From assembly GCA_023435335.1 (NCBI GenBank), contig JAEYRU010000212.1, forward strand, positions 1 through 14,823: a stretch of DNA of 14,823 nucleotides, given 5' to 3'. Source of the stretch: Pseudomonadota bacterium. Its GTDB lineage: Bacteria; Pseudomonadota; Alphaproteobacteria; Rhizobiales; Rhizobiaceae. Positions 6,475-14,570 of the stretch are shown one piece after another. The position numbers were made by a program, and so were the translations under genes. Positions within the stretch are counted from its first letter, which is position 1. Each line of letters starts with the position of its first letter. The notes beneath the pieces are model-generated. The model saw only the letters and a list, made by a program, of their open reading frames with translations. It had not been told where the DNA came from and did not search any database.

Positions 6475-7530
6475 TCAGTCAGCCACGAGACGTCCGGAAT
6501 TGGCGAGCGGCGTCGTCACGCCCGAGAGCATCGTGCGCAGGTGCGCGACGCTCTGATAGCGGCCATTCACCGAGATGCGCGGCAAGGCATGCAGGTGGGC
6601 GGCATGCCCTGGATAAAGCACGCCATGACGCGTCGTGACGGCGGTTTCGTAGCCGGCGGCCCCGGCCAGCGCGATCTCGCGCTCGCCGACCGCGCTCGCA
6701 TACCCGTAGGGATAGGCCATGTGGCGCGGCTTCCGGCCGGTCTCCAGCTCGATAATGCGGGCGGCATCGACGATTTCGTACCAGGCCTTCTCGTCGCCTA
6801 GCCGGCGCAGATTGCGGTGGTTGACCGTATGGGCGCCGATCGTGACCAGCGGATGCCCCGAGATCCGGCGTATCTCGTCCCAGTCCATCAGCGTCTCGCG
6901 CGCCGGCCGTTCGTAGTCGATGCCGGCCACCCTTGCGAGATTGCGAAACACCGTACGCTGCTCTTCTTCCGGCAGGTCCTGGGTGAGGTAGTCGTGGATC
7001 TGCCGGTTCGCGGCGATCTTGCGCGCCGGCGTCGTGCAGTCGACGGCGACCCGCCCTTGCGGCGTGGCCATGTAGACCTCCTCGCGCGCGGTCACGATGT
7101 CCTCCAGTACGTCCCACCAAAGGTCGGATGTATGGTTGGTAAGCCCTGGCGACACGTAGATCGTCAGCGGGACGGCGTGTTTCTCGAGGATGGGCAGGGC
7201 TTCGACCAGGTTGTCGCGGTAGGCGTCATCCGCGGTGACGGTGGCGAAACGCGGCAGCTTGCGGCCAACCTTCAGGCGCTCGACCGCCTCATCCATGGTA
7301 ACGAAGAGGTAGCCGAGCCGCTTCATCTCGACGATCGCGGCGTCGAGAAATTCAGGCGCGATGACGAGATGCCGGTTGATTCCGAGCGGCTTGCCGGCAG
7401 CGCGCGTCACCCTGTGCAGCATCAGGATGGCGCCGATGCCGCCCAGGCTCGACCTCAACAGCGGAGCAAGGCCGCTGAAGCGGGCCGCATGCAGCACCAG
7501 CTTGCGGACGACCTCGCCAGTGTCGAGCAT
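6475..7530 (-). CDS. Polysaccharide deacetylase (NodB homology domain, CE4)
   Basis: A 351-residue protein with a NodB-type fold. Family members remove N- or O-acetyl groups from polysaccharides using a divalent metal. LMLHRV (36-41) opens the domain. Motif 1 is TADDAY (99-104), with the catalytic and metal Asp pair D101-D102, but the usual TFDDG is changed at Phe and Gly. Motif 2 is HTVNH (234-238), supplying the two metal histidines. AYPYG (272-276) corresponds to motif 3. No signal peptide is evident, so it may work in the cytosol on lipid-linked or sugar precursors, or be exported by another route. ATG 7530 has AAAGGTGA five bases upstream. It is divergent from the acyltransferase gene and next to EPS genes, so a role in modifying that polymer is likely but inferred. 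Confidence 0.85.
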   Translation of the reverse strand: MLDTGEVVRKLVLHAARFSGLAPLLRSSLGGIGAILMLHRVTRAAGKPLGINRHLVIAPEFLDAAIVEMKRLGYLFVTMDEAVERLKVGRKLPRFATVTADDAYRDNLVEALPILEKHAVPLTIYVSPGLTNHTSDLWWDVLEDIVTAREEVYMATPQGRVAVDCTTPARKIAANRQIHDYLTQDLPEEEQRTVFRNLARVAGIDYERPARETLMDWDEIRRISGHPLVTIGAHTVNHRNLRRLGDEKAWYEIVDAARIIELETGRKPRHMAYPYGYASAVGEREIALAGAAGYETAVTTRHGVLYPGHAAHLHALPRISVNGRYQSVAHLRTMLSGVTTPLANSGRLVAD

Positions 7531-7608
7531 TCATTCACCTTTGTGCCTTACACTCGAACGGCTGCTCGAGGTCCGATCGGCCGCAGACTATGCGACAAGG
7601 ATTGAAGG

Positions 7609-8841
7609 ATGGTTGACGCTGCGTCGCCGGCAGGCCGTCATCTTGCCGCGGCGAGGATTCTCGCCGGGACGCCGCCTGAGGCGGCCCTCGCCGTGTCCGT
7701 GGGGGCGTTCGATGCAGAGGCGTCGGAAAGATACCGCAACCTCTGCGAAGGAGCCATCTTCGGGGCGCATCAGAGCCCGCTCTATCTCTCGGCATGGGCC
7801 AAGGAGACCGGGGCCGAAATGGTCTCCATCACCATCGGTGAGCGCACCCGGCCGCAATTCATCCTGGTGCTGGAAATCGTCCGGCGCGGCGTTTTCCGCG
7901 TCGCAAGCTTTCCCGGCGGACGGCATGCCAACGGCAATTTCCCCGCGACGAGGCCGGGGCTTCTCCATACCGATTGCGGCGCGGCAGCGATCAGCGCCCT
8001 GCCCGCGGCGCTGCGGGCCGCGCGGCCGGATATCGACCTGCTGTCGCTGGAGCGCATCGAGCCGGCAAGGGACGGGGTCGAAAACCCACTCGTCGCCATT
8101 GCAACCGGGGTCAGCCCCAACGTATCGCTCGCGGTCGATCTGTCCGGCGGTTTCGAGGCCGTGCTGGGGCGCACGAGCGGGAAGCGCAAGATGAAGAAGC
8201 ACCGCTCGCAGACGCGGAAATTCGCGAGCGCAGGCGGGCACCGGCTCATCCATGCGCAAACCGCTGCCGAGGTCGATGCGCTGCTTTCCGCCTTCTTCTC
8301 CATGAAGGGGGAGCGCTTCCGCAGCATGGGCATCCGCGACGTCTTCGCGAAGAAGGAGGTGCAGGCCTTCTTCCGCCGCCTCTACCATGAGGGGCTGAAC
8401 GCCGCCTCCCCCCGGTTCGTGCTGCACGGGCTGGAGGTGGGCGGCACGCTTAGGGCCGTCACCGGCTGCAGCGTGCTGGGCAACCGCATGACATGCGACT
8501 TCAGTGCCATCCGGGAAGCCGGGATCGCCTCGGCGAGCCCCGGCGACTTCCTGTTCTTCGAGGACATCAGGCACGCCTGCGACGCCGGACTTGCCGTGTT
8601 CGACTTCTCCGTCGGGGACGAGCCCTACAAGCGGCTCTGGTGCGACATCGAAACCCGGCAACGGGACGTGTTCCTGCCGCTCTCCGGCAGGGGGCGCTCG
8701 CTGGCCTGGGTCCAGCAGAAGCTCGGCGTCGCCAAGGGCGCCTTGAAGAACAATCCGGCGGTCTGGGGCCTGGCGAAGAGGCTGCGGCGCGGCATTGCCG
8801 GAAGGCGCCCGGCAGAAATGGACGACGCGCGCCAGGTCTAG
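7609..8841 (+). CDS. CelD/BioF2-like GNAT acyltransferase
   Basis: A 410-residue protein of the double-GNAT type (Acetyltransf_6, PF13480), often annotated as CelD or a cellulose/EPS biosynthesis acetyltransferase. The clearest hallmark is FDFSVGDEPYKRLW (331-344), the conserved GNAT C-terminal strand and loop. The first GNAT-like half covers about 50-165, and the basic region GKRKMKKHRSQTRKF (191-205) precedes the second half. No signal peptide or membrane segment is seen, so it is probably cytosolic, acting on a nucleotide sugar or lipid-linked sugar. ATG 7609 has AAGG (7597-7600) upstream at good spacing. It diverges from the deacetylase gene (78 bases apart) and its TAG stop shares the palindrome CTAG with the stop of the convergent wzz-like gene. 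Acyl donor and acceptor are unknown. Confidence 0.82.
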   Translation: MVDAASPAGRHLAAARILAGTPPEAALAVSVGAFDAEASERYRNLCEGAIFGAHQSPLYLSAWAKETGAEMVSITIGERTRPQFILVLEIVRRGVFRVASFPGGRHANGNFPATRPGLLHTDCGAAAISALPAALRAARPDIDLLSLERIEPARDGVENPLVAIATGVSPNVSLAVDLSGGFEAVLGRTSGKRKMKKHRSQTRKFASAGGHRLIHAQTAAEVDALLSAFFSMKGERFRSMGIRDVFAKKEVQAFFRRLYHEGLNAASPRFVLHGLEVGGTLRAVTGCSVLGNRMTCDFSAIREAGIASASPGDFLFFEDIRHACDAGLAVFDFSVGDEPYKRLWCDIETRQRDVFLPLSGRGRSLAWVQQKLGVAKGALKNNPAVWGLAKRLRRGIAGRRPAEMDDARQV

Positions 8842-10997
8842 GCGGCCTTGTCGGGCGAGACCGGCGCCAGGCGCTCTCCCGGCGTCACGATGATCGGCTT
8901 GCGCAGCCCCCCGCGCGCAATCTGCGAAGCCGCCTCGGCGATCTCCTCGGATGGCTCGATGGCCGAGACCAGCACCGTGGTGTCATCGGAAACCAGGCGG
9001 CGGATGCCGTCGGCACCGGCCGGCCCACATTCCACGATGACGATGTCATAGGCCGTCGTCAGCGATTCCAGGATGATCGGCAGCCGCTCGGCCGCGCGCA
9101 TGGCGCGGGCGGGATCGGCCGTGCCGCCCGGAATGACATGGCAGGACGAGTACAAATCCGCGTGGATGACCTCGGAAAACTGGGCTCCAGACACAAGCAG
9201 GTTGGTGATGCCGGCGTGGCGCGCGGTTTCGAGCATGGCCCGCGAAGCAGCACCCGCGGCGGTCAGGTCAAGCAGGACGACCCGCAGGCCGGCGTCGGCG
9301 ATCTCGCGCGCCACGAGGACGGCCGCGGCAGCGCCCTCGTCTCCCTCCGGCGATACAAAGACGGCGCGCGCCGCGCCGCCCGCAATCAGGCTCTCGGCGG
9401 CACGTTCGATGTCGACCTCGCCAATCGTGCGGCGCAGAGGAGCGCTCTGCGGCTCGGCCCCCGGCGATTGCCGGGGCTGAGCCGGCGGCAGCGGCAGTTC
9501 CGCCTCCCCAACCGCGGGACCACGTAGGGATTCGACGAGCGATTCGTCGCGGACGGGAGCCGGCATGGCAACGTCCTCGACGGGCTCCAGACGCGTGTAG
9601 GACGACGGCCGCATCGCGCGACCGCTGAAGAGCTCGCCGACAAGCGTCACGATAGCCATGACGAGCAGCGAGGCGACAAACGCCGCGCCGGTGATCGGCA
9701 GTATCTTCGGGAAATAGGGCTCGGCCGGGACCGTGGCGCGTGAGAAGATGCGCGCATCGGCCGGTAGATAGTTACGGTCCTGCCGGGACGTGGCCTCACG
9801 GTAGCGCGTCAGATAGGATTCCAGCAGTTCGCGCTGGGCGGTTGCCTCCCGCTCCAGCGCGCGCAGTTCCACCGACTCCTCGCCGACACGGGCGGATTCC
9901 GCCTTGAGGCGGTTCACTTCCGCGACGAGACTGTCTTCGCGCGCCTTGGCCGTGCGTGCCTCGCTTTCCAGACTGGCCTGCACCTTCTGCACCTCGGCGC
10001 GGATCTGCCGCTCGAGATCCGCCAGTTGCGAATTCAGCGCCCGCACACGCGGGTGGTTGGGAAGCAGCGTCGTGGACAGGTCGGCTATTTCGCTGCGCAA
10101 CTGCACTTCCCGCTCGCGTAGACGCTCGATCAGGCCCGAAGCGAGCACCTCGGGGATCGCGTCGAGCGCCGCCCCGCCCTGCAAGGCGGCACGCACTGAC
10201 TGCGCCTTGGCTTCGGCGGCAGCCCTGTTGGCGCGCACGCGCGACAGCTCGCTGGACAGTTCCGAAAGCTGCTGGGTGGCAAGCTCCGAATTGTTCCCGC
10301 CCACGAGCAGGTCGGACTTGCCGCGATACTCGGCGACACGGGCTTCCGCCTGCTTCACCTTTTCCCGCAGGTCGGCGATTTCGGGCTCCAGCCACTGCGT
10401 GGCATCGGCGTTCGACTGCAGCTTGGCCGCTTGCTGCACGCCGATATAGGCGTCGGCAAGCGCATTGGGCACGGCCGCGGCCAACCCCGGATCCTGCGAG
10501 GAGAATTCGATCACGATGACCCGCGACCGCTCGACCCGATAGACCTCGAGCTTCTGGCGAAAGGCCCGCAGCGTCCGCTCCTCGCGGGGCAGCGCGCTAA
10601 GGTCGCTCTGCAGGCCGGCGAGGACCAGGGCACGACCAACGAGGGTGGGTTCGGCGTCGAACTCGTCTCGGCTGGCGAGATCCAGTTCGCGAGCGACCTT
10701 CTTCAGTATGTCGGTGGAGGTGATCACCTCGACCTGGCTGGTAACACCCTCCTCGTCGAGGATCGGATCGATACGAACGCCGTTGCGGTCGGCGCGGGTG
10801 ATCTCGGATTCGCGCGTTTCGATGAGAATCCGCGTCTCGCCCATGTATCTCGGCTTCACGAGCCAGGCCGCGACGAAGGCCAGTGCAGTGATGGCCAGCG
10901 CCACCACGACGATGCGGCGCCAGTCGCGGGCGATGCTCGCGAAGAGCCTCCCGAGATCGACGTCCACGTCGCTTGCGGCCGCCTGATTGCCGGTCAT
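8838..10997 (-). CDS. Wzz/GumC-type polysaccharide chain-length protein with degenerate tyrosine-kinase-like domain
   Basis: A 719-residue inner-membrane polysaccharide co-polymerase related to ExoP/GumC. Layout: Wzz domain (about 13-105) with first membrane segment (about 27-47); a long periplasmic part with coiled coil (about 200-400); second membrane segment (about 433-455); a Pro-rich linker (about 470-520); a BY-kinase-like nucleotide-fold domain (about 530-719). In that last domain the Walker A place reads SPEGDEGAAAA (549-559) with no GK[S/T], Walker A' reads VVLLDLTA (573-580) and Walker B reads DIVIVECGPA (651-660), and there is no tyrosine-rich tail. So kinase activity is probably lost. 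I chose ATG 10997 because GGAG lies eight bases upstream; a GTG three codons earlier has no space for a ribosome site. It is divergent from the export gene and likely sets polymer length. Confidence 0.9.
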   Translation of the reverse strand: MTGNQAAASDVDVDLGRLFASIARDWRRIVVVALAITALAFVAAWLVKPRYMGETRILIETRESEITRADRNGVRIDPILDEEGVTSQVEVITSTDILKKVARELDLASRDEFDAEPTLVGRALVLAGLQSDLSALPREERTLRAFRQKLEVYRVERSRVIVIEFSSQDPGLAAAVPNALADAYIGVQQAAKLQSNADATQWLEPEIADLREKVKQAEARVAEYRGKSDLLVGGNNSELATQQLSELSSELSRVRANRAAAEAKAQSVRAALQGGAALDAIPEVLASGLIERLREREVQLRSEIADLSTTLLPNHPRVRALNSQLADLERQIRAEVQKVQASLESEARTAKAREDSLVAEVNRLKAESARVGEESVELRALEREATAQRELLESYLTRYREATSRQDRNYLPADARIFSRATVPAEPYFPKILPITGAAFVASLLVMAIVTLVGELFSGRAMRPSSYTRLEPVEDVAMPAPVRDESLVESLRGPAVGEAELPLPPAQPRQSPGAEPQSAPLRRTIGEVDIERAAESLIAGGAARAVFVSPEGDEGAAAAVLVAREIADAGLRVVLLDLTAAGAASRAMLETARHAGITNLLVSGAQFSEVIHADLYSSCHVIPGGTADPARAMRAAERLPIILESLTTAYDIVIVECGPAGADGIRRLVSDDTTVLVSAIEPSEEIAEAASQIARGGLRKPIIVTPGERLAPVSPDKAA

Positions 10998-11046
10998 TGC
11001 TGCCACTCCGAGTCCCGAATGCAGGACGGAAAGTAAACGATCATGG

Positions 11047-11127
11047 TAACCGGCAGGTTAAGGGCGGCGCGGGCATCCCTTGAGGAGCGACCGCTTTACC
11101 GGGCATTAACCCTAACGGGACGATAAC
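11047..11127. promoter_or_regulatory. Divergent wzz/wza intergenic region with repeated TAACC-type half-sites
   Basis: The space between the divergent chain-length and export genes holds TAACC-GGCA-GGTTA (11047-11060, a perfect 5-bp dyad), TTAACC (11106-11111), CTAAC (11112-11116) and GATAACG (11121-11127). No convincing -35/-10 pair was found on either strand. Repeated half-sites between divergent EPS genes would suit a regulator-binding region, but this is inference from pattern alone. Confidence 0.3.
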
Positions 11128-11180
11128 GAGGAGGATCAAGCGCCGGTGCTCCGGTGGCGAGCCGAGGTTGTAACGCAGTG

Positions 11181-11744
11181 ATGCAGAGCCGTGTCCTTAT
11201 TTCGACCGCGCTGGCAGCGGTGTTCGCGCTGAGCGGGTGTTCGGGCTACCGTCCTGCCCCTCCGGCCTTCCACCAGGCGACGATGCGCCCCTACGTGCTC
11301 GACGCCGGCGACAACCTGCGCATTACCGTGTTCGAGCAGGAAGGCCTGACGAACACCTATGCGGTCGACCAGGCCGGCTACGTCTCCTTTCCGCTGGTGG
11401 GGGCCGTCCCGGCGCGCGGACGCACAACCGCCCAACTCGAGGGCGACATCGCCGCGGGCCTACGCAACGGTTACATCCGGGATCCGGACGTTTCGGTGGA
11501 GGTGGAGCGCTACCGGCCCATCTTCATCATGGGCGAAGTGGGCGCGGCGGGGCAGTATTCCTATGTCCCGGGCATGACCGTGCAGAAGGCTATAGCTGCA
11601 GCCGGCGGCTTCACGCCGCGCGCGCAGCAATCGAATGTGGACGTGACCCGCAGCATCAACGGCAAGGTGCTGACCGGCCGGGTCGTCACCTCCGATCCGC
11701 TGCTGCCCGGGGACACGATCTACGTTCGCGAGCGGCTGTTCTGA
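11181..11744 (+). CDS. Polysaccharide export (OPX/Wza-family) lipoprotein, short form
   Basis: A 187-residue outer-membrane polysaccharide export family protein. It begins with a lipoprotein signal peptide, hydrophobic 5-17, and the lipobox LSGC with Cys20 as the lipidated residue. The Poly_export domain covers about 34-108 (YVLDAGDNLRITVFEQ, 38-53) and one SLBB-type segment about 113-160 (PIFIMGEVGAAGQYSYVPG, 113-131). It ends at VRERLF, far shorter than E. coli Wza (about 380), so it lacks the C-terminal helix that forms the Wza pore and may need another outer-membrane partner. I chose ATG 11181 (or GTG 11178) because GAGG lies at 11164-11167; an upstream GTG at 11154 has no ribosome site. 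It heads the plus-strand EPS run. Confidence 0.88.
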   Translation: MQSRVLISTALAAVFALSGCSGYRPAPPAFHQATMRPYVLDAGDNLRITVFEQEGLTNTYAVDQAGYVSFPLVGAVPARGRTTAQLEGDIAAGLRNGYIRDPDVSVEVERYRPIFIMGEVGAAGQYSYVPGMTVQKAIAAAGGFTPRAQQSNVDVTRSINGKVLTGRVVTSDPLLPGDTIYVRERLF

Positions 11745-11802
11745 GGGATCGACCGCGCGATGAAGGTGGTGGAACGCGACAGGCGAGCGGATCGGACACC
11801 CA

Positions 11803-12936
11803 TTGAAGCGGAAATTGCGCATCGTCCACTGCTTTCGCTCGCCGGTCGGGGGCATATTCCGTCATGTGCGCGACCTGGTCGATGCGCAGGTGGCGGCAGG
11901 CCACGAGGTCGGCATCGTATGCGACTCCACGACGGGCGGCGAATTCGAACTGCACCGGATGGCGGAGCTCGAGAGCAAGCTGGCGCTGGGGCTGCGGCGG
12001 ACGGCGATGCAGCGGCATATCGGCCCCGGCGACGTCGCTGCGGCATGGCGCACCTACCGGTTGATAAAGGAATTGAAACCGAACGTGCTGCACGGGCACG
12101 GCGCCAAGGGCGGCGCCTATTCGCGGCTGTTCGGTACGCTGTTTCGGGCATCCAGGTCTCGCGTAGCCCGAATCTACACACCGCACGGCGGCAGCCTCCA
12201 CTATGACGAGGCCTCCGCGACGGGGCGGGTGATCTTTGTCCTGGAGCGGATGCTGGGACGCGTCACAGATCAGTTGCTGTTCGTCTCCGACTACGAGTTG
12301 CAGACCTACATCCGCAAGGTGGGCGTGCCGCGACCGCCTTACAGGCTTGTCTACAACGGGCTGCGGGCGGACGAATTCAGGCCCGTGGCGACAAGTCCCG
12401 AAGCCGCCGATTTCCTGTATATCGGCATGATGCGGGACCTGAAGGGTCCTGACCTCTTCATAGAAGCGCTGAACGAGGCCGCTGCACGGACCGGCCGGCG
12501 GCTTACGGCGGCTATGGTCGGAGACGGCGCGGATCTGCCCCGCTACAAGGATCAGGCGAAACGTGCGTCGGAGCGCATCGATGTCGCATTCCACCCCGCG
12601 GTGCCGGCACGCGAGGCGTTGGGACGGGGACGCGTAATGGTCGTGCCATCGCGCGCAGAAGCGATGCCCTACATCGTACTTGAGGCGCTCGCCGCAGGGC
12701 GTCCTCTAATCGCGACCGCGGTTGGCGGAATCCCGGAAATCCTCGGCCGCGATTGCATTGCCCTGGCCGAGCCGACGGCAAAGAGCCTCGCCGAACTGAT
12801 GATCGGGGTGATGCTGGATCCCGACGCACTGCGCGCGGCGATGCCGGCGCAAGCGGATCTCGTCGCCCGCTTCAGTTCCGAAGTGATGGCAAAGCGCATC
12901 GAGGCCGCCTACCAGCAGGCTCTCGGCTCACAGTGA
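11803..12936 (+). CDS. Glycosyltransferase family 4 (GT-B, retaining)
   Basis: A 377-residue GT4 enzyme that transfers a sugar from a nucleotide sugar to a lipid-linked acceptor at the cytosolic face of the membrane. The N-terminal domain begins RIVHCFRSPVGGIFRHV (6-22), the usual glycine loop plus His-Val helix. TPHGGSLHY (126-134) is in the same domain. The C-terminal donor-binding domain carries the EX7E motif, Glu286 and Glu294, in SRAEAMPYIVLEA (283-295). The start is a TTG at 11803, since no in-frame ATG or GTG exists between the preceding stop (11761-11763) and the first core strand; the ribosome site (GAGCGGAT) is weak. It lies 58 bases after the export gene. Donor and acceptor sugars are not readable. 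Confidence 0.9.
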   Translation: MKRKLRIVHCFRSPVGGIFRHVRDLVDAQVAAGHEVGIVCDSTTGGEFELHRMAELESKLALGLRRTAMQRHIGPGDVAAAWRTYRLIKELKPNVLHGHGAKGGAYSRLFGTLFRASRSRVARIYTPHGGSLHYDEASATGRVIFVLERMLGRVTDQLLFVSDYELQTYIRKVGVPRPPYRLVYNGLRADEFRPVATSPEAADFLYIGMMRDLKGPDLFIEALNEAAARTGRRLTAAMVGDGADLPRYKDQAKRASERIDVAFHPAVPAREALGRGRVMVVPSRAEAMPYIVLEALAAGRPLIATAVGGIPEILGRDCIALAEPTAKSLAELMIGVMLDPDALRAAMPAQADLVARFSSEVMAKRIEAAYQQALGSQ

Positions 12937-13037
12937 CGCCTTCAGTTCGATATTTCACGGCGAACGCAAGGGATTCTTAGTCATCCCCGGCTAGGCTCGG
13001 CGCCATTGCGCTGGTTTGCGCGCGTCCGAGTGCCCCA

Positions 13038-14570
13038 ATGCGTAACGTCGAGCCCGCCTATCCCTACTCGCCGGATGCCGTGCGCGGCTTCACCGAAGCG
13101 GCGGCGCATGAAGGCTCGGAGCTGAACAAGGTCGCGCAGCAGGTTGCGGCGCAGTACCGGCGGGACACCATGTCTCCAGTGATGGTGAGCGGCTACCTGC
13201 GGCTGATCGAGTTCGTGTTGCTCGCAGGTTGCGGCGCCTTCCTGTATGTCTTCCACGTCGGGTTCGACAGCCACATGACATGGCAATACCCGGCGATCAT
13301 CGTCGGGGGCTCCCTGCTCGCGGTGATCCTGCTGGAACTCACCGATTCCTACCAGATGGCCACGCTACGCAATCCACTGGCGCACCTGGGAACGCTTGTT
13401 GTGGTCTGGGCCGGAACGTTCGCGCTCATGGCGCTCGCCGGCTTCTTCCTCAAGATTTCGGCCGACTTCTCCCGCCTGTGGTTCGGCGGCTGGTTCGCAA
13501 GCGGCCTAGTTGCATTCCTTGCATTGCGCCTCGTGATCGCCCGGCTTGTACGGCGCTGGGCGCGTAACGGGGTGATGGAACGCCGCGCCATCATCGTCGG
13601 CGGAGGCAAGGGCGCGGAAGCGCTCATCCGTTCGATCGAACAGCAGCCATTCAACGACATTCGCATCTGCGGCATATTCGACGACCGCGACGACAGGCGT
13701 TCGCCCCCGGTCGTGGCCGGCTATCCGAAGCTGGGCACGATCGCGGAATTGACGGCCTTCGCCCGCATCGCGCGCATCGACATGCTGATCGTCTCCCTGC
13801 CGATCTCCGCGGAGAAGCGCGTGCTTTCGATGCTCAAGAAGCTGTGGGTGCTGCCGGTAGACATCCGGCTGTCGGCCCATTCCGCCGAACTTCAGTTCCG
13901 GCCGCGCTCGTATTCATATATCGGCTCCGTGCCGATGCTGGACATATTCGACAAGCCGATCAACGACTGGGACTCGGTGACCAAGCGCACTTTCGACATT
14001 GTCTTCAGTCTTCTGGGCATCGTCGTCTTCTCGCCCGTCATGCTGGCCACCGCCGTCGCCATCAAGCTCGACAGCCGGGGACCGGTCCTGTTCAAGCAGA
14101 AGCGGCACGGGTTCAACAACGAGGTCGTGGAGGTCTACAAGTTCCGCTCCATGTATGCCGACCAGTCGGACCCGACGGCTAGAAAGACCGTGACGAAGAA
14201 CGATCCGCGCGTCACCCGCGTCGGCCGCTTCATCCGCAAGACCTCGATCGACGAACTGCCGCAATTCTTCAATTCGCTCATGGGCTCGCTTTCGCTGGTC
14301 GGGCCCAGGCCGCATGCGGTGGCCGCACAATCCCACAATCTCCTCTATACGGAGGTGGTCGACGGCTACTTTGCCCGCCACAAGGTCAAGCCCGGCGTGA
14401 CCGGCTGGGCGCAGATCAACGGCTGGCGCGGCGAGATGGACACTGACGAGAAGATACGCAGGCGTACCGAGCTCGACCTCTACTACATCGAGAACTGGTC
14501 GCTCTGGCTCGACCTCAAGATCCTGCTGCTGACGCCGATCCGCCTGCTCAACACGGAAAACGCCTATTGA
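13038..14570 (+). CDS. Undecaprenyl-phosphate hexose-1-phosphate transferase (WcaJ/ExoY family)
   Basis: A 510-residue polyprenyl glycosylphosphotransferase that starts repeat-unit assembly by moving a sugar-1-phosphate, most often glucose or galactose, onto undecaprenyl phosphate. It has four N-terminal membrane segments (about 55-73, 84-104, 117-139, 150-170), a CoA_binding_3/Rossmann-like domain (about 181-300; IIVGGGKGAEAL 185-196), a re-entrant hydrophobic segment (about 319-343), and the catalytic domain with KRTFD (316-320), KFRSM (368-372), DELPQ (405-409), GPRP (422-425) and KPGVTGWAQINGWRG (451-465). Asp405-Glu406 is the expected catalytic pair. ATG 13038 has only a weak ribosome site. 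It follows the GT4 gene after 101 bases and overlaps the next gene by four. Which sugar it uses cannot be fixed. Confidence 0.94.
   Translation: MRNVEPAYPYSPDAVRGFTEAAAHEGSELNKVAQQVAAQYRRDTMSPVMVSGYLRLIEFVLLAGCGAFLYVFHVGFDSHMTWQYPAIIVGGSLLAVILLELTDSYQMATLRNPLAHLGTLVVVWAGTFALMALAGFFLKISADFSRLWFGGWFASGLVAFLALRLVIARLVRRWARNGVMERRAIIVGGGKGAEALIRSIEQQPFNDIRICGIFDDRDDRRSPPVVAGYPKLGTIAELTAFARIARIDMLIVSLPISAEKRVLSMLKKLWVLPVDIRLSAHSAELQFRPRSYSYIGSVPMLDIFDKPINDWDSVTKRTFDIVFSLLGIVVFSPVMLATAVAIKLDSRGPVLFKQKRHGFNNEVVEVYKFRSMYADQSDPTARKTVTKNDPRVTRVGRFIRKTSIDELPQFFNSLMGSLSLVGPRPHAVAAQSHNLLYTEVVDGYFARHKVKPGVTGWAQINGWRGEMDTDEKIRRRTELDLYYIENWSLWLDLKILLLTPIRLLNTENAY

Noticed and set aside
7588..8661. A 357-residue minus-strand open frame opposite the acyltransferase gene
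   Set aside because: Composition typical of antisense GC-rich frames, while the plus-strand frame carries the GNAT hallmark.
12937..13037. Internal promoter or terminator between the GT4 and hexose-phosphate transferase genes
   Set aside because: Only a weak GTTCG/CGAAC dyad and no acceptable -35/-10 pair or T-run were found.
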